64,000 bases of DNA, taken from Anaeramoeba flamelloides. Its lineage: Eukaryota; Metamonada; Anaeramoebidae. Within the stretch, counting starts at the first letter, position 1, and each line of letters begins with the position of its first letter. The DNA is taken from the NCBI GenBank assembly GCA_027625915.1, contig JANTQA010000023.1, positions 15,438,001 to 15,502,000 on the forward strand, in the 5' to 3' direction. Below, piece by piece: positions 21,111-32,909 of this stretch. A model generated the notes under the pieces. The model searched no databases. It was not told where the DNA came from and saw only the letters and a list, made by a program, of their open reading frames with translations. Position numbers and translations under genes: made by a program.

Positions 21111-23804
21111 ATTTGCAACTCAACATATTCCCCTCTCTTTTAACATAATTCTATTGCTATTCCAATTTTTTTGTTCTTCTTCTTTTTTGTTATTCTTCTT
21201 TATTTGATCGTTCAATAAAACCAAACAAAACTTTTTGATTTAATTTGAATTCTCTATTTGAGAATCATTTGGTTTTATCAAAGGGGTGAAGCCAAATACA
21301 AAAAAAAATTAAAATTATTTTTTTATGAAAGTTGGGAACAGTTTAACCTACCACCGAAGCAATTTGATTGGTATTGTTTGTAATAAGCAGCTGGTTCGAT
21401 TGCATTTGAAAGCCATGCTTATTATATTTAGTTGGAATGGGAAGAAAGCAAAGAAAGCGGTAAAGCAACATAATTAGTTTTTTTTTATTTTTTTTAATGA
21501 AAGGATCTTGAGTTGTTGGAAATTAAGTTCGGATCGAGTCGGCTGGGGTTTTCAGAGTGTTATTGGGTTTGTACATTTTCTAAACGTTGTCTGGTTTGAG
21601 CATGTATTGAGGTTCAGTAGTGTTTGAGGGTCTACATATGTGGAAACCATTGATTGGGCTATTTTTTTTGTTTTCAAGGTGATGGGTCCTGTGGAGGTTG
21701 TTTTTTTTTTTGATTCTCAAAGATTGTTTCTGGTTGATTATCATTTTATGTTCTTTAATGACTGAAATATAATATTTAAGTCAATAAAAATGATTTGAAT
21801 CAAAGAAATTTGAGGACAGTCAAAATGTTAAAATCTTTCTGTTTAGTTGGCATTTTAAGGCTTTGAATAAATCTTTCTATTAATTTTCAAACAAAAAATT
21901 ACAACACAAAATCGATTTTTTTGATATTCTACAAAATCACACCACTTCATTTTCAAGAAGAGCTATCTCGAAACTCTAAACTCTAAAACATTTTAAAAGA
22001 AAGTATCATTACATTTACATCAGGAAATGTTCATTTTGTTATATATAGATTTCGAATTGGAGATTGATAAAAGTTTAAATAAGAAAAATTTCGAAAAAAA
22101 TACTAAATTTATATATTATAACATGATCCCTTCTCTCAATCCAATTCAAAGACAAACAATATGCTTCTCAATATAAAATTAGTAGCCAAATAGGACCCAT
22201 TTCAGAATTTTCTAATCTCGATTTCAAAATCATTAACACATAAAAATCAAATTTTAAAAAACAATATTTTTATAAATTGAAGTTATCTATTAAAGTAAAA
22301 AAATTAGTATTTTAATATCCAGTTCTATACAGTAGAAATATTTGTTTTTCATCTATAGATAAAATAAAAAAAAGTTATCAAAAAATAAAGAAAAAATTGG
22401 CAAATTTATTATGAAATTTAGTTTATAATAGATTTTTTATCAATAATCTCTAATCAAATGATTTATGCCAAAAGGCCACCCACTGAAATGGGGAAAAAAA
22501 TTATTTATATAAAATGTAATTTTAAATCAATCTATCTCTGATAAAACCACCATGAAACCAAAGTCAATAAAAAAAAAAATATTTCTTTAAAAAATAGTAA
22601 GAAATCAGTTTAAAAGTATCAATAATAGATTTTGTAATTAAAAAATTTTCAATCTTTTTCATTTTTTTTATCATTTCAAAAAAGAAAAAAAAAACATATT
22701 CGTTTCATGTTCATATAACGAAAAACAAATTTTTCAATAAAATAACTAAAATATTATAAAATATTTTTTGATTACTAATTTAAATAAGTCAAAAAATAAA
22801 TAAATAAAAATAAATCATTAAAATATAAATAAAATAAAAATAAAAGACTTGTTTTTATTTTAGTTATTAAAAAAAATTAAAAAATTATTTCAAACCATCT
22901 AAATTCGGTTTATGGTCAAAAAAACTTATCATAAAAGAGTTTGGCAATTCTTATTAATTCTAACAAAATAAAACAATTTTTCAGATGTTTGAAATTTTGA
23001 TCTCGTTTTTATAATTTATTTTGAATAATAGTTTGAAAGTCGTCTATTGTTTCTCTTACGATTTGTGCTTATTTTGAAGACTTTAAGTCTGGATCGTTTC
23101 TGTTTTCTTTAAATACAAATCTACTGTACACATATAGTATTAAGATAATTTCTTCCCCTACTTGATGATTTGAAAACTGACCTTTACTATAGGTGTTTTT
23201 TTTTCTTTTTGGGATTAAGGTAGATTCAGTTTTGATTTTCTTTTTTGCTTATGATGGTCTTTCAAATCTTTATTTTTTATTGATGATTCTTTATTAGTTT
23301 ATTTTTAAAATCTTTTTTAACTTTTGATACATATTTTAATCCGGTTCCAATTAAGAATATTTTTTTTTGATTTTGGATATTTTATATAAAAAAATTTGTA
23401 ATTGATATACAAGAGTGAAGAATCCAAATATCAGAGTTGAAATATTTGTACAATTTTAAAAAAATATTCCCATATTATGGATAATATATAAAAAAGTATT
23501 CAATGGTAAACCAATATTTTACACTCCATTTCACTTTTATTACCCAACCAAAAATGTAAAAATCCTTTTTTTCATATAAATCAAACAACATATGATTGTT
23601 TAGAAATATGATAAATTATTATCTTTGGATTACAGCCGATATTCATAAAATAAATATTTGAATAAATAATAAATTTCGAAAAAAAAAATAGTTGTTAAAT
23701 AATTTTTTTGAGATTCTTTCAGTGTAACTTTAGTATATAATAATTTCTCAATTTCTTTGGAAAATTATTATTGAGGAAAATAAGATTATTGAATAGTAAA
23801 TATA
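21111..23804. other. Intergenic region downstream of the transposase
   Basis: The part 21330-21760 is clearly less AT-rich than its surroundings. On the minus strand at about 21545-21700 it has an open stretch of about 50 codons without a recognised family; it may belong to the transposon. From 21760 the sequence is AT-rich with A/T runs and repeat pieces, including the conserved block at 22885-23096. No gene is supported. Confidence 0.45.
22885..23096 (+). repeat. Conserved repeat block, copy 2
   Basis: The partner of 14200-14405. Its core 23018-23093 differs from the first copy by about one T deletion and few substitutions, whereas the 130 bp before it has many changes and the sequence after it is unrelated. 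Confidence 0.6.
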
Positions 23805-24001
23805 CAGTCAGTTTCACTTTTAAGGCACAAACTTTCAACGAAATTTAAGACACAAAAAAATCTCAGATTAAGGCACAAAATTTGGAATTTTTTTTTTTTA
23901 CAATTTATTTTTACTATAATTTGAATTTTGTGCTTTAATTTGAGATTTTTTTGTGCCTTAAATTTCGTTGAAAGTTTGTGCCTTAAAAGTGAAACTGGCT
24001 G
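23805..24001. mobile_element. CAGTCAG hairpin MITE, copy 8
   Basis: A 197 bp palindrome, TA-flanked, with its right end changed to CTGGCTG. The centre is close to copies 3 and 4. Confidence 0.9.
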
Positions 24002-24137
24002 TATTCATTTTTAAAAGAATTTACAAAGCCATAATTTTCTTAAAGTTACTTTTGAGTTTTCGAACATTTTTTTTTTCCTTGAATTATTTATCTAAATGCC
24101 AAGACTCTATTTTTTTTTTTTTTTTTTTTTTGACCAA

Positions 24138-24166
24138 TTTCTAAATAAGGAATCCTTATTTAGAAA
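24138..24166. repeat. Perfect short hairpin
   Basis: TTTCTAAATAAGGA, one A, then its exact reverse complement. It follows a T run of about 23 bases. It has no gene nearby and could be a MITE core or a cruciform site. Confidence 0.7.
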
Positions 24167-24230
24167 TGTGTTTAATATTGAAAATAAACAGGGACCTTCA
24201 AATCTCAGTAATTGGCAAAAACTTTTCTCA

Positions 24231-24270
24231 ATCTCTATTAAATTTTGGTAAAAAAATTTAATAGAGATTA
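24231..24270. repeat. Perfect 17 bp inverted repeat
   Basis: AATCTCTATTAAATTTT, spacer GGTAAA, then the exact reverse complement. It lies 65 bp after another perfect hairpin (24138-24166). Function is unknown. Confidence 0.7.
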
Positions 24271-25258
24271 ATCCTTTAAGATAAAAAAAAAAGTAAAGAA
24301 TAGAAAAAAAAACGAAAAATCAAAAACAAAAAATTGATGAATTAAAATAGATTATTATCAGAAAAAATCGTTTTGATCTCTAAAATAGGAAATTTATTTT
24401 GAGAAGATTACAGTATTAAGCTCAGTTAATATGTTCGATTTCCTAGAATAAAACTGGTGATTATGATTGAAAAATATTCTATTTTAGGTTGTTAACACGC
24501 CATATACTATTTTTACTCACCAACTCTCATAAAAAGTAAATATTAGAGGACTAGAAGTTTATCTAAAAAAGTTGGGCAAATTTATTTTAAAATATAATTT
24601 TTAAATACAATCTTCAAAAAAGTATTTTAATATACAAAATCATTAACAACCATTTATCGATACTTGATAATAATTCAATTTGTTTCTTAGTATTGTATTA
24701 CATAAATAAAAGGTATTAAATTTTCTGATCTCAATTTTATATGATATTTTTTAGGTAAGAAAATTGATGTTTATTAATTTCTTTTTGATCGAAAAAATCC
24801 TTTTCATAACTTAATTAATCAGAGTAAAATTTTCAAATAGAATTAAAAACATATAACTGCATTTAATTGTTTATAAAGCCATCTATACCCTTTCAATATT
24901 TCCAATTTTTTTATTGAAATTGGTCCTACATTGTTTTCCAAAAAAAAGTTTTAATTTTTTTTTCATATTTTTTGGAAATATTCCGTTGAAAATATTTTGA
25001 AATAAGTACATAAGTCATTGATTCAATCTATATTAATATTAAACTTATTTTTTGATATTGTCAATTAACAAATAACTTTACTAAAAAACATGATTTTTTA
25101 TGAAATATAAAAAAATTTTTCACACTTTTTTGGAAATACCTTAATGGTTCTAATATTAATTTTATGAATTAGGGTAAAAAAAGAGGAATCAGCCCCGACT
25201 AAAACCATAATAATAATAAAAACCATGTTTAAAGTTTTTAATAATTTATTGAAAAAAA
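24271..25258. other. Intergenic region, 3' side of VPS26C
   Basis: AT-rich sequence with repeat fragments. TTTTTTGGAAATACCTTA (about 25119-25136) resembles the right end of the 58409-59008 element family. No gene is seen. Confidence 0.4.
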
Positions 25259-27445
25259 TTAATTTGTTCGAATCATTTCAATTTGAAAATGTTCTCTGAC
25301 AGCTATATCATTTACAAAGTGGATAACAATATTTATTTTGAAAGAAATTTTGTAATTAAGCGTTTTAAAAGTTGGGCAAGTAAATAGCTTTGGAAAGAGC
25401 ATATAAATTGGGATTTTTACATTGCCTGAAACATTTCCATTCACAAGTTGTACTGTTTGAATTACAGATTCTTCTTTAAGAAAACCTATATTTTGCATTC
25501 CACATGTTTCTTGTCTTATCAATTCTAAATCAATGGATTGGATTTTCTTTGTTGACGAAATAACTTGGAGATGACCCGTAAATGGTTCGCCAATAGGGCA
25601 TATTAAACTCGTAATTTTCCCCCGTATCAAAAATTCACCGATCTTCTCTAAAGTTTCGTTTTCTAGATTTTCAATGGAATTTGGTCTAATGATAAAATCT
25701 TTTGCCAATACAGTATAATTGTTTTTTGGCTATTGAATATTGCATATATGTTATGTTTTAGAAATAATAGAAATGAAAAAATATTCGAATTAAATATTTT
25801 GGGAATTACAACTTTTTGTAATATCAATGTCAAATTTATTAAAGGTTTTTATTTTAAATAATTTGATCATTGTGTAGTTGTTAGGATTTATGGATTTCAT
25901 TTTAATTAATCAAAACTAATCATTTTATGAATTAAGATTTGATACTTTACTGTTTTTCTTATTTTTTTTTATTAATTTTTTTTAATAAAAATAAATTTGG
26001 GTATATCTTTTCCTTGAATAATAGTGAAATCTATGATTTTACGCTTAATTTTCCTTTCATAAATTTAAGTAAAAAGACATCTAGAGCGTAATTTCCACCT
26101 TTTCAACAACAAAAATAACAATAATACAAAGTATTATTATTATTATAACAAAAACAACAATAGCAATAAAAATAATTTGTTCATTTTGTTATAAAATGTT
26201 CTAGATGTCGTATTAAAATTTTAATATGTTTCTATCAAATTTTATTACACTTCCAAAATTTTTAACACCTATCAGCTAATTTATTGTTTTGATTTGGAAA
26301 CAAACACCTTGTTATGTTCCGAGTTTGGCCTGGAAGAACGAGAAAGGTGATATTGTTCGAAGTGATATAAGATGATATTGAGGAGTTCGAAGAACGATGA
26401 TTAATATCCCCTTAGCACCAGAACAATCTCATTATTTTGAGTCTGGAAGAGGATCCAAAACGAGGAAATATAACGATGGGATTTTTGAACTAATGAAACA
26501 ATATGAGTTGCTATGTATTCTTTTACTCGGGATCTAACTCGTCACAATAAGACAAAAAACAAACAAAATAAAACAGAAACAAAAAACAAACCAAACAAAA
26601 ACAAAAAAAAAAACTAATTTGTTATTTTTCAAACCAGCTTTGAAGACTTGTTCTTCGAAGGATCTTTTTCTCCCGACTGAATTATCGAAAAAATTGAAGT
26701 TAAATTTTACATTTGCATACATTGGAGACAAAACTTGGCTAAAATTTCCAACCGAGACCAACTAGATCGTCCAACTTTTCAATAGTCTCTAAATCCCCTT
26801 TTATTTCACGCTTATTTAGAAAAACCAGAAGTCGATCAAACCTAAAACCATGTGCATCTAGTTTGTGCTATTAACTATGGAATGATTTTCAGCATTCCTC
26901 TAAAAATTTCTTGACTTGGGATAGTAAAAAAAAATGTTTTTTTTTTTTAATTTTTTTCCAAAATTTCTAATTTATGTTTTTTTCTCATTTTGAAATTCTA
27001 CTTATTAATGGTTTCTTTTCTCTTTTTTTCTCTTAAAAAAAGAGACCAAACAATTTATTTTTTTTTTAAAATTGATTAGATTGATTTCTTTCTAACCAAA
27101 ACAAAAGACCATGTTTGGATTTCGACATTCTTTTTAATCAAAGTAATGGAATTTATTCCATTTACAAACAGTACGCATTAAATGAAGGAAATTTTTATTT
27201 TTTTTTTTTGACTTCTATTTGAACAAATAATTGGGTTCTTTGAACCAAATTATGTTTCCAGATAGATTAACAGTTGAGAAGAACGATCTTTTGGAATTTA
27301 TGAGATTTACAACGTCACAAAAAAATTGGTTAAACTCTACTAAAATAACTTTTAATAACATTTCTACAGACAATTTTTATTGGTAAAATACATCTTATTT
27401 CACCTAAATTGAATTCAAAATTAGATCATAAAATTTTCATACCTC

Positions 27446-27486
<41 letters not shown>

Positions 27487-30400
27487 TTAAAGAGCGAGTA
27501 CGAAAAGTTCATCTGTTTACCGTTAGGTTTTTTTTAATTTAAGAAATAAAAAGAAATTTTTTTGATATAGAAAAATGTTTTGACTCAATCAATTTTAAAA
27601 TAATTAGAAAAACAATAAAAAAATTTATATTAAATAAAATTATTCAAAATTTTTTATTAAAATATTATCAAGGAAAAGGACTTGATATATTCCAAGGAGA
27701 TCCATTGTCTCACATTTTATTTGCTCTTATTTCTCATTTTCTTTTATTGAAAATCATACCATTAACAAACCATTGCTAAATGTTTGCAGATGATTTAATC
27801 TTAATTATAAAAGGAAATAAAAATTATTTAAATCAAAAATTAAATTCTAATATATGAAATTATTATTCAATTTGGGTTGAGACCTAATAAAGATAAAACA
27901 GTTGTATCAAAAGATTTAAAAAAAATTAAATATTTGGGTATTTATTTAGATAAAATTTCACATATAGTCTATAATTTAAAAAAATCAAAAGATACATTTA
28001 ATAGCTGTAAACAATTATTTAACAACAATTCTCTTAACAATAACTTAAAAATAAGATTATTTAAATCTTTTATATTAAGTCACTAAAATATGGATTAGAA
28101 ATTTTTAATTATGAAATAAAAACTTTAAATTACTTAAATTCTTGGATTAATTCATGTATTACAGAAATATGTAAAATAAACAGAAAGACACCAATTCTGA
28201 TTTACAAAACAAAATTTAAAATCGAAAATCTGGTAATTTCGGTTAATAAAAAAAAATTCAAATTCAAAAAATAAATTAGGAAATTTATCTCTTCCTTATT
28301 TGAAAAAATTAATAAAATTCAATCAATGAACAAACACAATAAAATTAACCGGTATTCAAAAGATCTGATTGAACTAAAAAAAAGAAATTTATAAATATAC
28401 ATATAATGAATTATGAATTACAATAGCTGGGAAAGTGCAGAAATATTTCAAAATAATAAAATATCAAAACTCTTTATTTAAAACCCAAAGATATTTAAGT
28501 TATCCTTCAAGCTCAACAATCCTAAAATTCAGAACATTTACTAACTGCTTAAATGGATACTATTATGTAATAAATAAAAATTCAAATAAATATTGTCCTT
28601 TATGTTTAAAGTATGAACATAAGGAAATAATATAAAATATTAATCATTTTTTATGGGTAAGTCCTTCTTATGAAAAAAAGAGATTAATTTTTCTTAATAA
28701 ATTAAAAGAAATAAATCTTAATGAATTGATTTTAAACTGTAATAGTTTGAAATTATTTTCATTAATTAATAATCGTGAAATCTATGATTTTACACTTAAA
28801 TTTCTGATAGGGAAATTGAAGTCTAAGGGCAACTAGAGTGTAATTTACACTTCTTCAACAATTTAAAATAAAAAATAAAAAGAAAATTTTTGAAATTTTC
28901 TTTTTATTTCGTAAAGTAAAAAAAAACCGCATTTCGCTTTTCCAGAATTCAAAAGAATTGAGTAAAATTATTTAATTTTTCTCTATTCTTTTAAATTCTG
29001 GAAAACCGCCGTTCGCTTTTCTTGAGTTTTCTGTTTATTTGTGAAGTGTTCTAGGTTTTTTTTACTTTAGAAATAAATCGAAAAATTGTTAAATTTTCAG
29101 TTTATTTCAAAAAGTTTTAAAAAAAACTACACCAGGGTATTCTACAGAGCTTGATGGTACTTCCACGATGCCCGAATTAAAATTAGAGATATATATTGAA
29201 CCAAGTGAGAGTTAATCACTTCTCCCAAGAATTGGATCCATCCCGATAAATTGAGATGGATTTTGTTTAAATTCCATTCAGGCTCGATTTTTAGAATAGA
29301 CAAAAAGATTCAAATCTGCCAAACGATTTCTTCAAAAGGATTTGTAGTATTATGAAGCATAAGTCCAGGTTTTTTCATTAAAATTCCACTGGGGTTGCAG
29401 TTTAAGAAAATGATAAATAATCAGGCATCATAAGTATATGGTGAATAGTATGCCGGGAATTGAGATGGTAAGTTAGGAATGTTACTACTGAACCATACCG
29501 ATTATCTAAAAGTTCTTATCTTTTATTTACGCAACGCAATACTAACAAACAAATAGAATTAATTATTAAGAAACAATCAATGATTGTTCATAAAACTTTT
29601 GGATATTTAAATAATTATATTAGAATTGAGTTTAATAAAGAGGTTTGAAAATAGATTTCTCCTCTTTTCTGGAAATAGCTTATAAAGATGAAATGTCTAA
29701 ATTAGAATAATATCACAGGTAATTTTGTAATCAATACAAATAAACTTGGTTAAAAAATTCATAAAGCACCAAAATATTTTGAAAAGGAGTATGAATAAAA
29801 AGAATTAATTAAAATATAAAAATGAAATGGTAATATTATAATAATCTTACAGGTAATTTTGCAATTAATTCGATACTTTTTATTATTTTTTTTGAAAATT
29901 TTCGCCGAAAAATACTTATTGACAAAACATAATTAATTTGGATAAATTCGCCATGGTATGTTTCAATAAGCTTATTTTCAGATAAAGGTTGAAATAAAAA
30001 TTCAAAGGGGATTTCAGTTCTTCCTTTTTGTCTATGATATAGGTAAATATATAATATTATATAAATCAATTTTTTATATGAATTAGAAAATAGAACAAAG
30101 GGAAATTTGGTTGTTTTAAAAGAAAATAATAATTACTGAGCGAATGTTATGAAATTTTCTTGAACATTTTTAGAATTCATTTTTCCATATTTTTTATCAG
30201 AAAATGATTTTTTTTTCTTTTTTTCTTTGTGAACTTATTTAAATATATAGTAAATAAATTCTGGAGAAATTTATTTAAAATATTCTTCATTTTTTGTTTT
30301 TTTTTTTATTATTTTTAAGTAATTCTATTATAAAATTTTCATTATAATGAATTAAAGCAAATATAATTAATTTTTTTTTTATTATTATTTTTTCCCTTGC

Positions 30401-32909
30401 TGAATTTTCTTTATATTGGGAAGAAGCGTTACAAAGGAAAATGATCAAGATTTTACTTGCTAATAATGAGATACTGGAACACGAAAACATGAGAAACTTG
30501 AAAAGAAAAACAAAAAGCAAAGACAAAAAATACTCAAAGATTTATGGCAAAAAAAAAGATCAAATAAAAAGAAAAAAGAAATTACAACAATTAAATAACG
30601 ATCCCCAAATGTACATTCATTGTCAAATTATTAAATTAAATAAACCAAAATTATCATGGGTGTGATTTTGGGTGTTCTTAATTAAAGATAGCATTGTTTT
30701 TTTTTTCATTTATTATTTTTTGCAAATTGCTTCTTATCAACATTATATTTCCCAAATATTTTAATCAAACAAAACCAAAATAAAGAATAATATTTCAAAG
30801 ATTAAAAATAAAGGGGTTGAATTCTTGAAATCTAAAAACAGTTACAAAAGATTCAATCCAAAATAAAAAGAAAATTTTAGAAAGAATTTCAATTAAAATT
30901 CAGAATTATTTTTAATTCTCATTTTAAAGGACAATAAATAATTATTAAATCAAACGAATTTGTCTAATAAATCTTTATTTCTGATGAATAATATAAATAA
31001 ATATCTTATTTTCTGAACCAAATCATTATTAGATGAATTAAATGAAAATAAAATTTTTAAATTCATTTTGGGAATTATTTAGAAATAGGAAAGTAATTTC
31101 TTTCTCAAAATTTTTACAAACAAAAGTATTTTCCATGAAGAATTAAAAATAAAACACATTAAAATAGAAGTAATTGTATCAAATTTTACAGATAAAATTA
31201 AGAAATAAATGATTTTAATTTTATTTTTTTTTGATCGATTTTTTATTTTTTTTGATTTACATTTTTTAATTGTATGAAAATATATTATACTACCAGATAT
31301 ATGACACTCTCGTATTTATTAAAATATCAATTTATTTGGTTAAAGAAATGATTTGAAGAATTCAGTTTCACATAAATGGTGGCACACAAAATTTGAAAAA
31401 GGTACTCACTTCCTTAAAAGGGTAATGGATTTTTGTAATTCATGATGGCCTTCTCTTGAAAATGTGAAAAGATTCATCTAAATAAAAATACAGTTCATTC
31501 TACTTTTAAGACACAAACTTTCAAAGAAATTTAAGGCAGAAAAAAATCTCAAATTAAGGCACATTTTTTGTAAATTTTTTATACACAAAATATTTTTCTT
31601 GAATTTGATTTTCCTATTATTATATTGAATTTGAATTTTGTGCCTTAATTTTTGTTGAAAGTTTGTATCTTAAAAGTGGAACTGGCTTTAGTATCCACTC
31701 AAGTATTAATTGAAACGTTATTGAAAGTGTAAAATAAACAGCATGAAGATCAATGTTAAAAAACATTTGTTAAGGAAGGAGGTTCTAAGCGAATTCTTCT
31801 TTTGTAAAGATCTGCTTAACAATGAGAAGTAATGAAGAGTAGTATTGACTTATGGGTAAATTATTCAATTTTATTGTGTTATTAGTACTTTTGTACCAAA
31901 AACCGACCTAAATGAAAAACTAATTGAATAAGTATCATCTTATGTATATTTCTAAGGGCTTGGTTAGTGAGGTTTTAGAAGGCAACTCAAAAATAAAAAA
32001 AAATTCCTAAAAACATCTTATTTTTCGACAAAAAATCTCTTTTAGTATGTGGATAAAAGATCTTTAACCTAGATAAAAGGACTATATTTTTGATACATCT
32101 AGAGAACTCATTTCTAACGTCCATCCTTAATATTTGTAATTTGAACAAAAAAGAAAAAACACCAAAAAACAACACCCTTTTTGTTAAAAAATAATTTATT
32201 TTAATCTTTGGATAAAGAATCCTAAGAGCCTTAACCAAAATAAGAAGGTGGCATTTTTGTAGTGAGGACACTTGTGGTGTATATGAAAATTTCATTTGAA
32301 AGTTCCTCCTGAATTTGGTTTCTTTTATTCTTAAATTGTATTTGGATGGTTTTGGCTTTAATTTTCTTTTGAAAATGTTTGCAAAAAAAAACTTTTTCGT
32401 TCAAGTGTGAATCACTTGGAATGTTGTTGTTGGGTATTTACGAAAAGACAAAAAATCAAGTTTTATATTTTTTATGTTTACAAAACGAAGGGTTGTTTAT
32501 ATTTCACTGTTTAAAGAAAAGAAACAATGTTTTTTTTTTTTTTCTCCCAAATCATAAAAAAAAAAGAAAAATTACATTTTTCTGTTTGGTGCAAGACTGA
32601 AATTGATTTCCAGTAATTCATAATTTGGGGTTTGTCTAAAAATCATTTCAAGTTCCTCAGTCTCCTTTGGAGGTTCTCGCATCGAGATCTCGCCAATTAC
32701 TTGTAAATTTATTCCTTGGTGCGAAAATTCTTTCTGTGATTCTATAATACAAACACCAGCAACCGTCTCCTATTTTAGTGTTTAATGAAACAACAATTTA
32801 AAAGAAAATTTGACTTTTGGTTCAGCGGATCTTGGTGTTGAAAACAAACAGTTACCCCAAGTGTATAAGTTTTGTTTTTTTTTTTGAGTTGTATTTCAAT
32901 TTTTGTCAT
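25259..32909 (-). CDS. VPS26C: VPS26C (DSCR3), arrestin-fold subunit of the retriever complex
   Basis: Four exons join in phase: 32856-32909, 32576-32769, 29851-30031 and 25259-25729, giving 299 residues; the human protein is 297. Donors are GTAACT, GTAATT and GTAAGA, and all acceptors end in TAG. The N-terminal piece (MTKIEIQLKKKNKTYTLG, then ETVAGVCII...HQGINLQV) matches the first arrestin-like half. Exon 3 carries GRTEIPFEF and ETYHGEFIQINY. Exon 4 carries the hallmark second half: ELIRQETCG, VQLVNGNV, IPIYMLFPKLFTCPT, YKISFKINIVI. In other eukaryotes VPS26C joins VPS35L and VPS29 in retriever, which recycles cargo from endosomes with the CCC complex. Intron 1 is 86 bp, but introns 2 and 3 are 2.5 and 4.1 kb and hold LINE, MITE and repeat insertions. 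No break in the coding parts is seen. Confidence 0.93.
25993..26112 (+). repeat. LINE-type 3' tail fragment
   Basis: It starts near GGGTATATCTTTTCCTTGAA and includes GATTTTACGCTTAA. The A/C/T-rich simple tail (AACAATAATAC) matches the tails at 1627-1760, 28765-28860 and 54478-54600. It lies in VPS26C intron 3 and is antisense to that gene. Confidence 0.6.
26280..26900 (-). pseudogene. Decayed protein-coding fragment in a VPS26C intron
   Basis: This stretch is less AT-rich than the intron around it. On the minus strand it shows broken but protein-like pieces: one includes FDRLLVFLNKREIKGDLE and TIEKLDDLVGLGWKF, and another frame continues with VGNFSQVLSPMYANVKF and SVGRKRSFEEQVFKAG. No family is recognised. 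It may be a decayed gene copy or part of a transposable element. Confidence 0.35.
27453..27482. repeat. (AT)n microsatellite
   Basis: About 30 bp of TA repeats just upstream of the dead LINE. Confidence 0.85.
27564..28860 (+). mobile_element. 5'-truncated, dead LINE (non-LTR reverse transcriptase)
   Basis: The translation shows reverse transcriptase blocks in order: DIEKCFDSINFKI (27564), IFQGDPLSHILFALI, then MFADDLILII with the catalytic Asp pair. A thumb-like region follows (LFNNNSLNNNLKIRLFKSF) and then the C-terminal Cys/His motif CPLCLKYEHKEI...NINHFLW. Several stops and frame changes break it (for example TAA before MFADD and TGA after LNSNI). The last coding part runs into NNREIYDFTLKFLIGKL, which is the tail repeated at other loci. 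There is no ORF1 and no 5' end. The insertion is antisense to VPS26C, in its intron 3. Confidence 0.85.
28862..29125 (+). repeat. Dispersed repeat with nested inverted repeats
   Basis: This shares TTCTAGGTTTTTTT and the surrounding GAAAATTTT..TTTTATTTC pattern with 11895-12160 and 63576-64000. Inside, TCCAGAATTCAAAAGAATTG and its imperfect reverse complement (about 28950-29005) form a hairpin. It directly follows the LINE tail. Confidence 0.45.
30402..30745 (+). repeat. Head part of the SINE-like repeat
   Basis: It matches 1185-1500 and the minus strand of 54700-55022: GAATTTTCTTTATATTGGGA, AAAAAGAAATTACAACAATT, TTCTTAATTAAAGATAGCAT. It lacks the LINE-type tail. An open frame of 74 codons (30441-30665) lies in it but is broken in the other copies, so it is probably not a gene. 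It lies in VPS26C intron 2. Confidence 0.5.
30745..31440 (+). repeat. R1 dispersed repeat, truncated copy
   Basis: It shares blocks with 41340-42500, 48960-50125 and the minus strand of 36200-37650, for example GATGAATTAAATGAAAATAA, AAATTCATTTTGGGAATTAT and AAGAAATGATTTGAAGAATT near its end. No protein is recognised. It lies in VPS26C intron 2. Confidence 0.55.
31491..31688. mobile_element. CAGTCAG-family hairpin MITE, copy 9 (old)
   Basis: TA-flanked and about 198 bp. The ends are changed (CAGTTCATTC on the left, ACTGGCTTT on the right), and the third motif of the right arm is lost. The AAGGCAC-type motifs are still clear. It is more worn than copies 1-8. It lies in VPS26C intron 2. Confidence 0.8.

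Noticed and set aside
17338-21300. MITE copy 7 as the left end of the pogo-type element
   Set aside because: The MITE is complete with TA on both sides, and no matching right end follows the transposase.
21395-21425. GGTTCGATTGC, like a tRNA B-box
   Set aside because: No D arm, acceptor stem or cloverleaf can be built around it; it sits in the loop of a simple hairpin.
30441-30665. 74-codon frame, Lys-rich
   Set aside because: It lies in the SINE-like repeat head, and the frame is not kept in the other copies.
31987-32295. 102-codon minus-strand frame
   Set aside because: It lies in VPS26C intron 2, has no recognised family and no splice link to the gene; probably chance.
32379-32600. 73-codon plus-strand frame
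   Set aside because: It overlaps the antisense of VPS26C exon 2 and has low complexity; no family is recognised.
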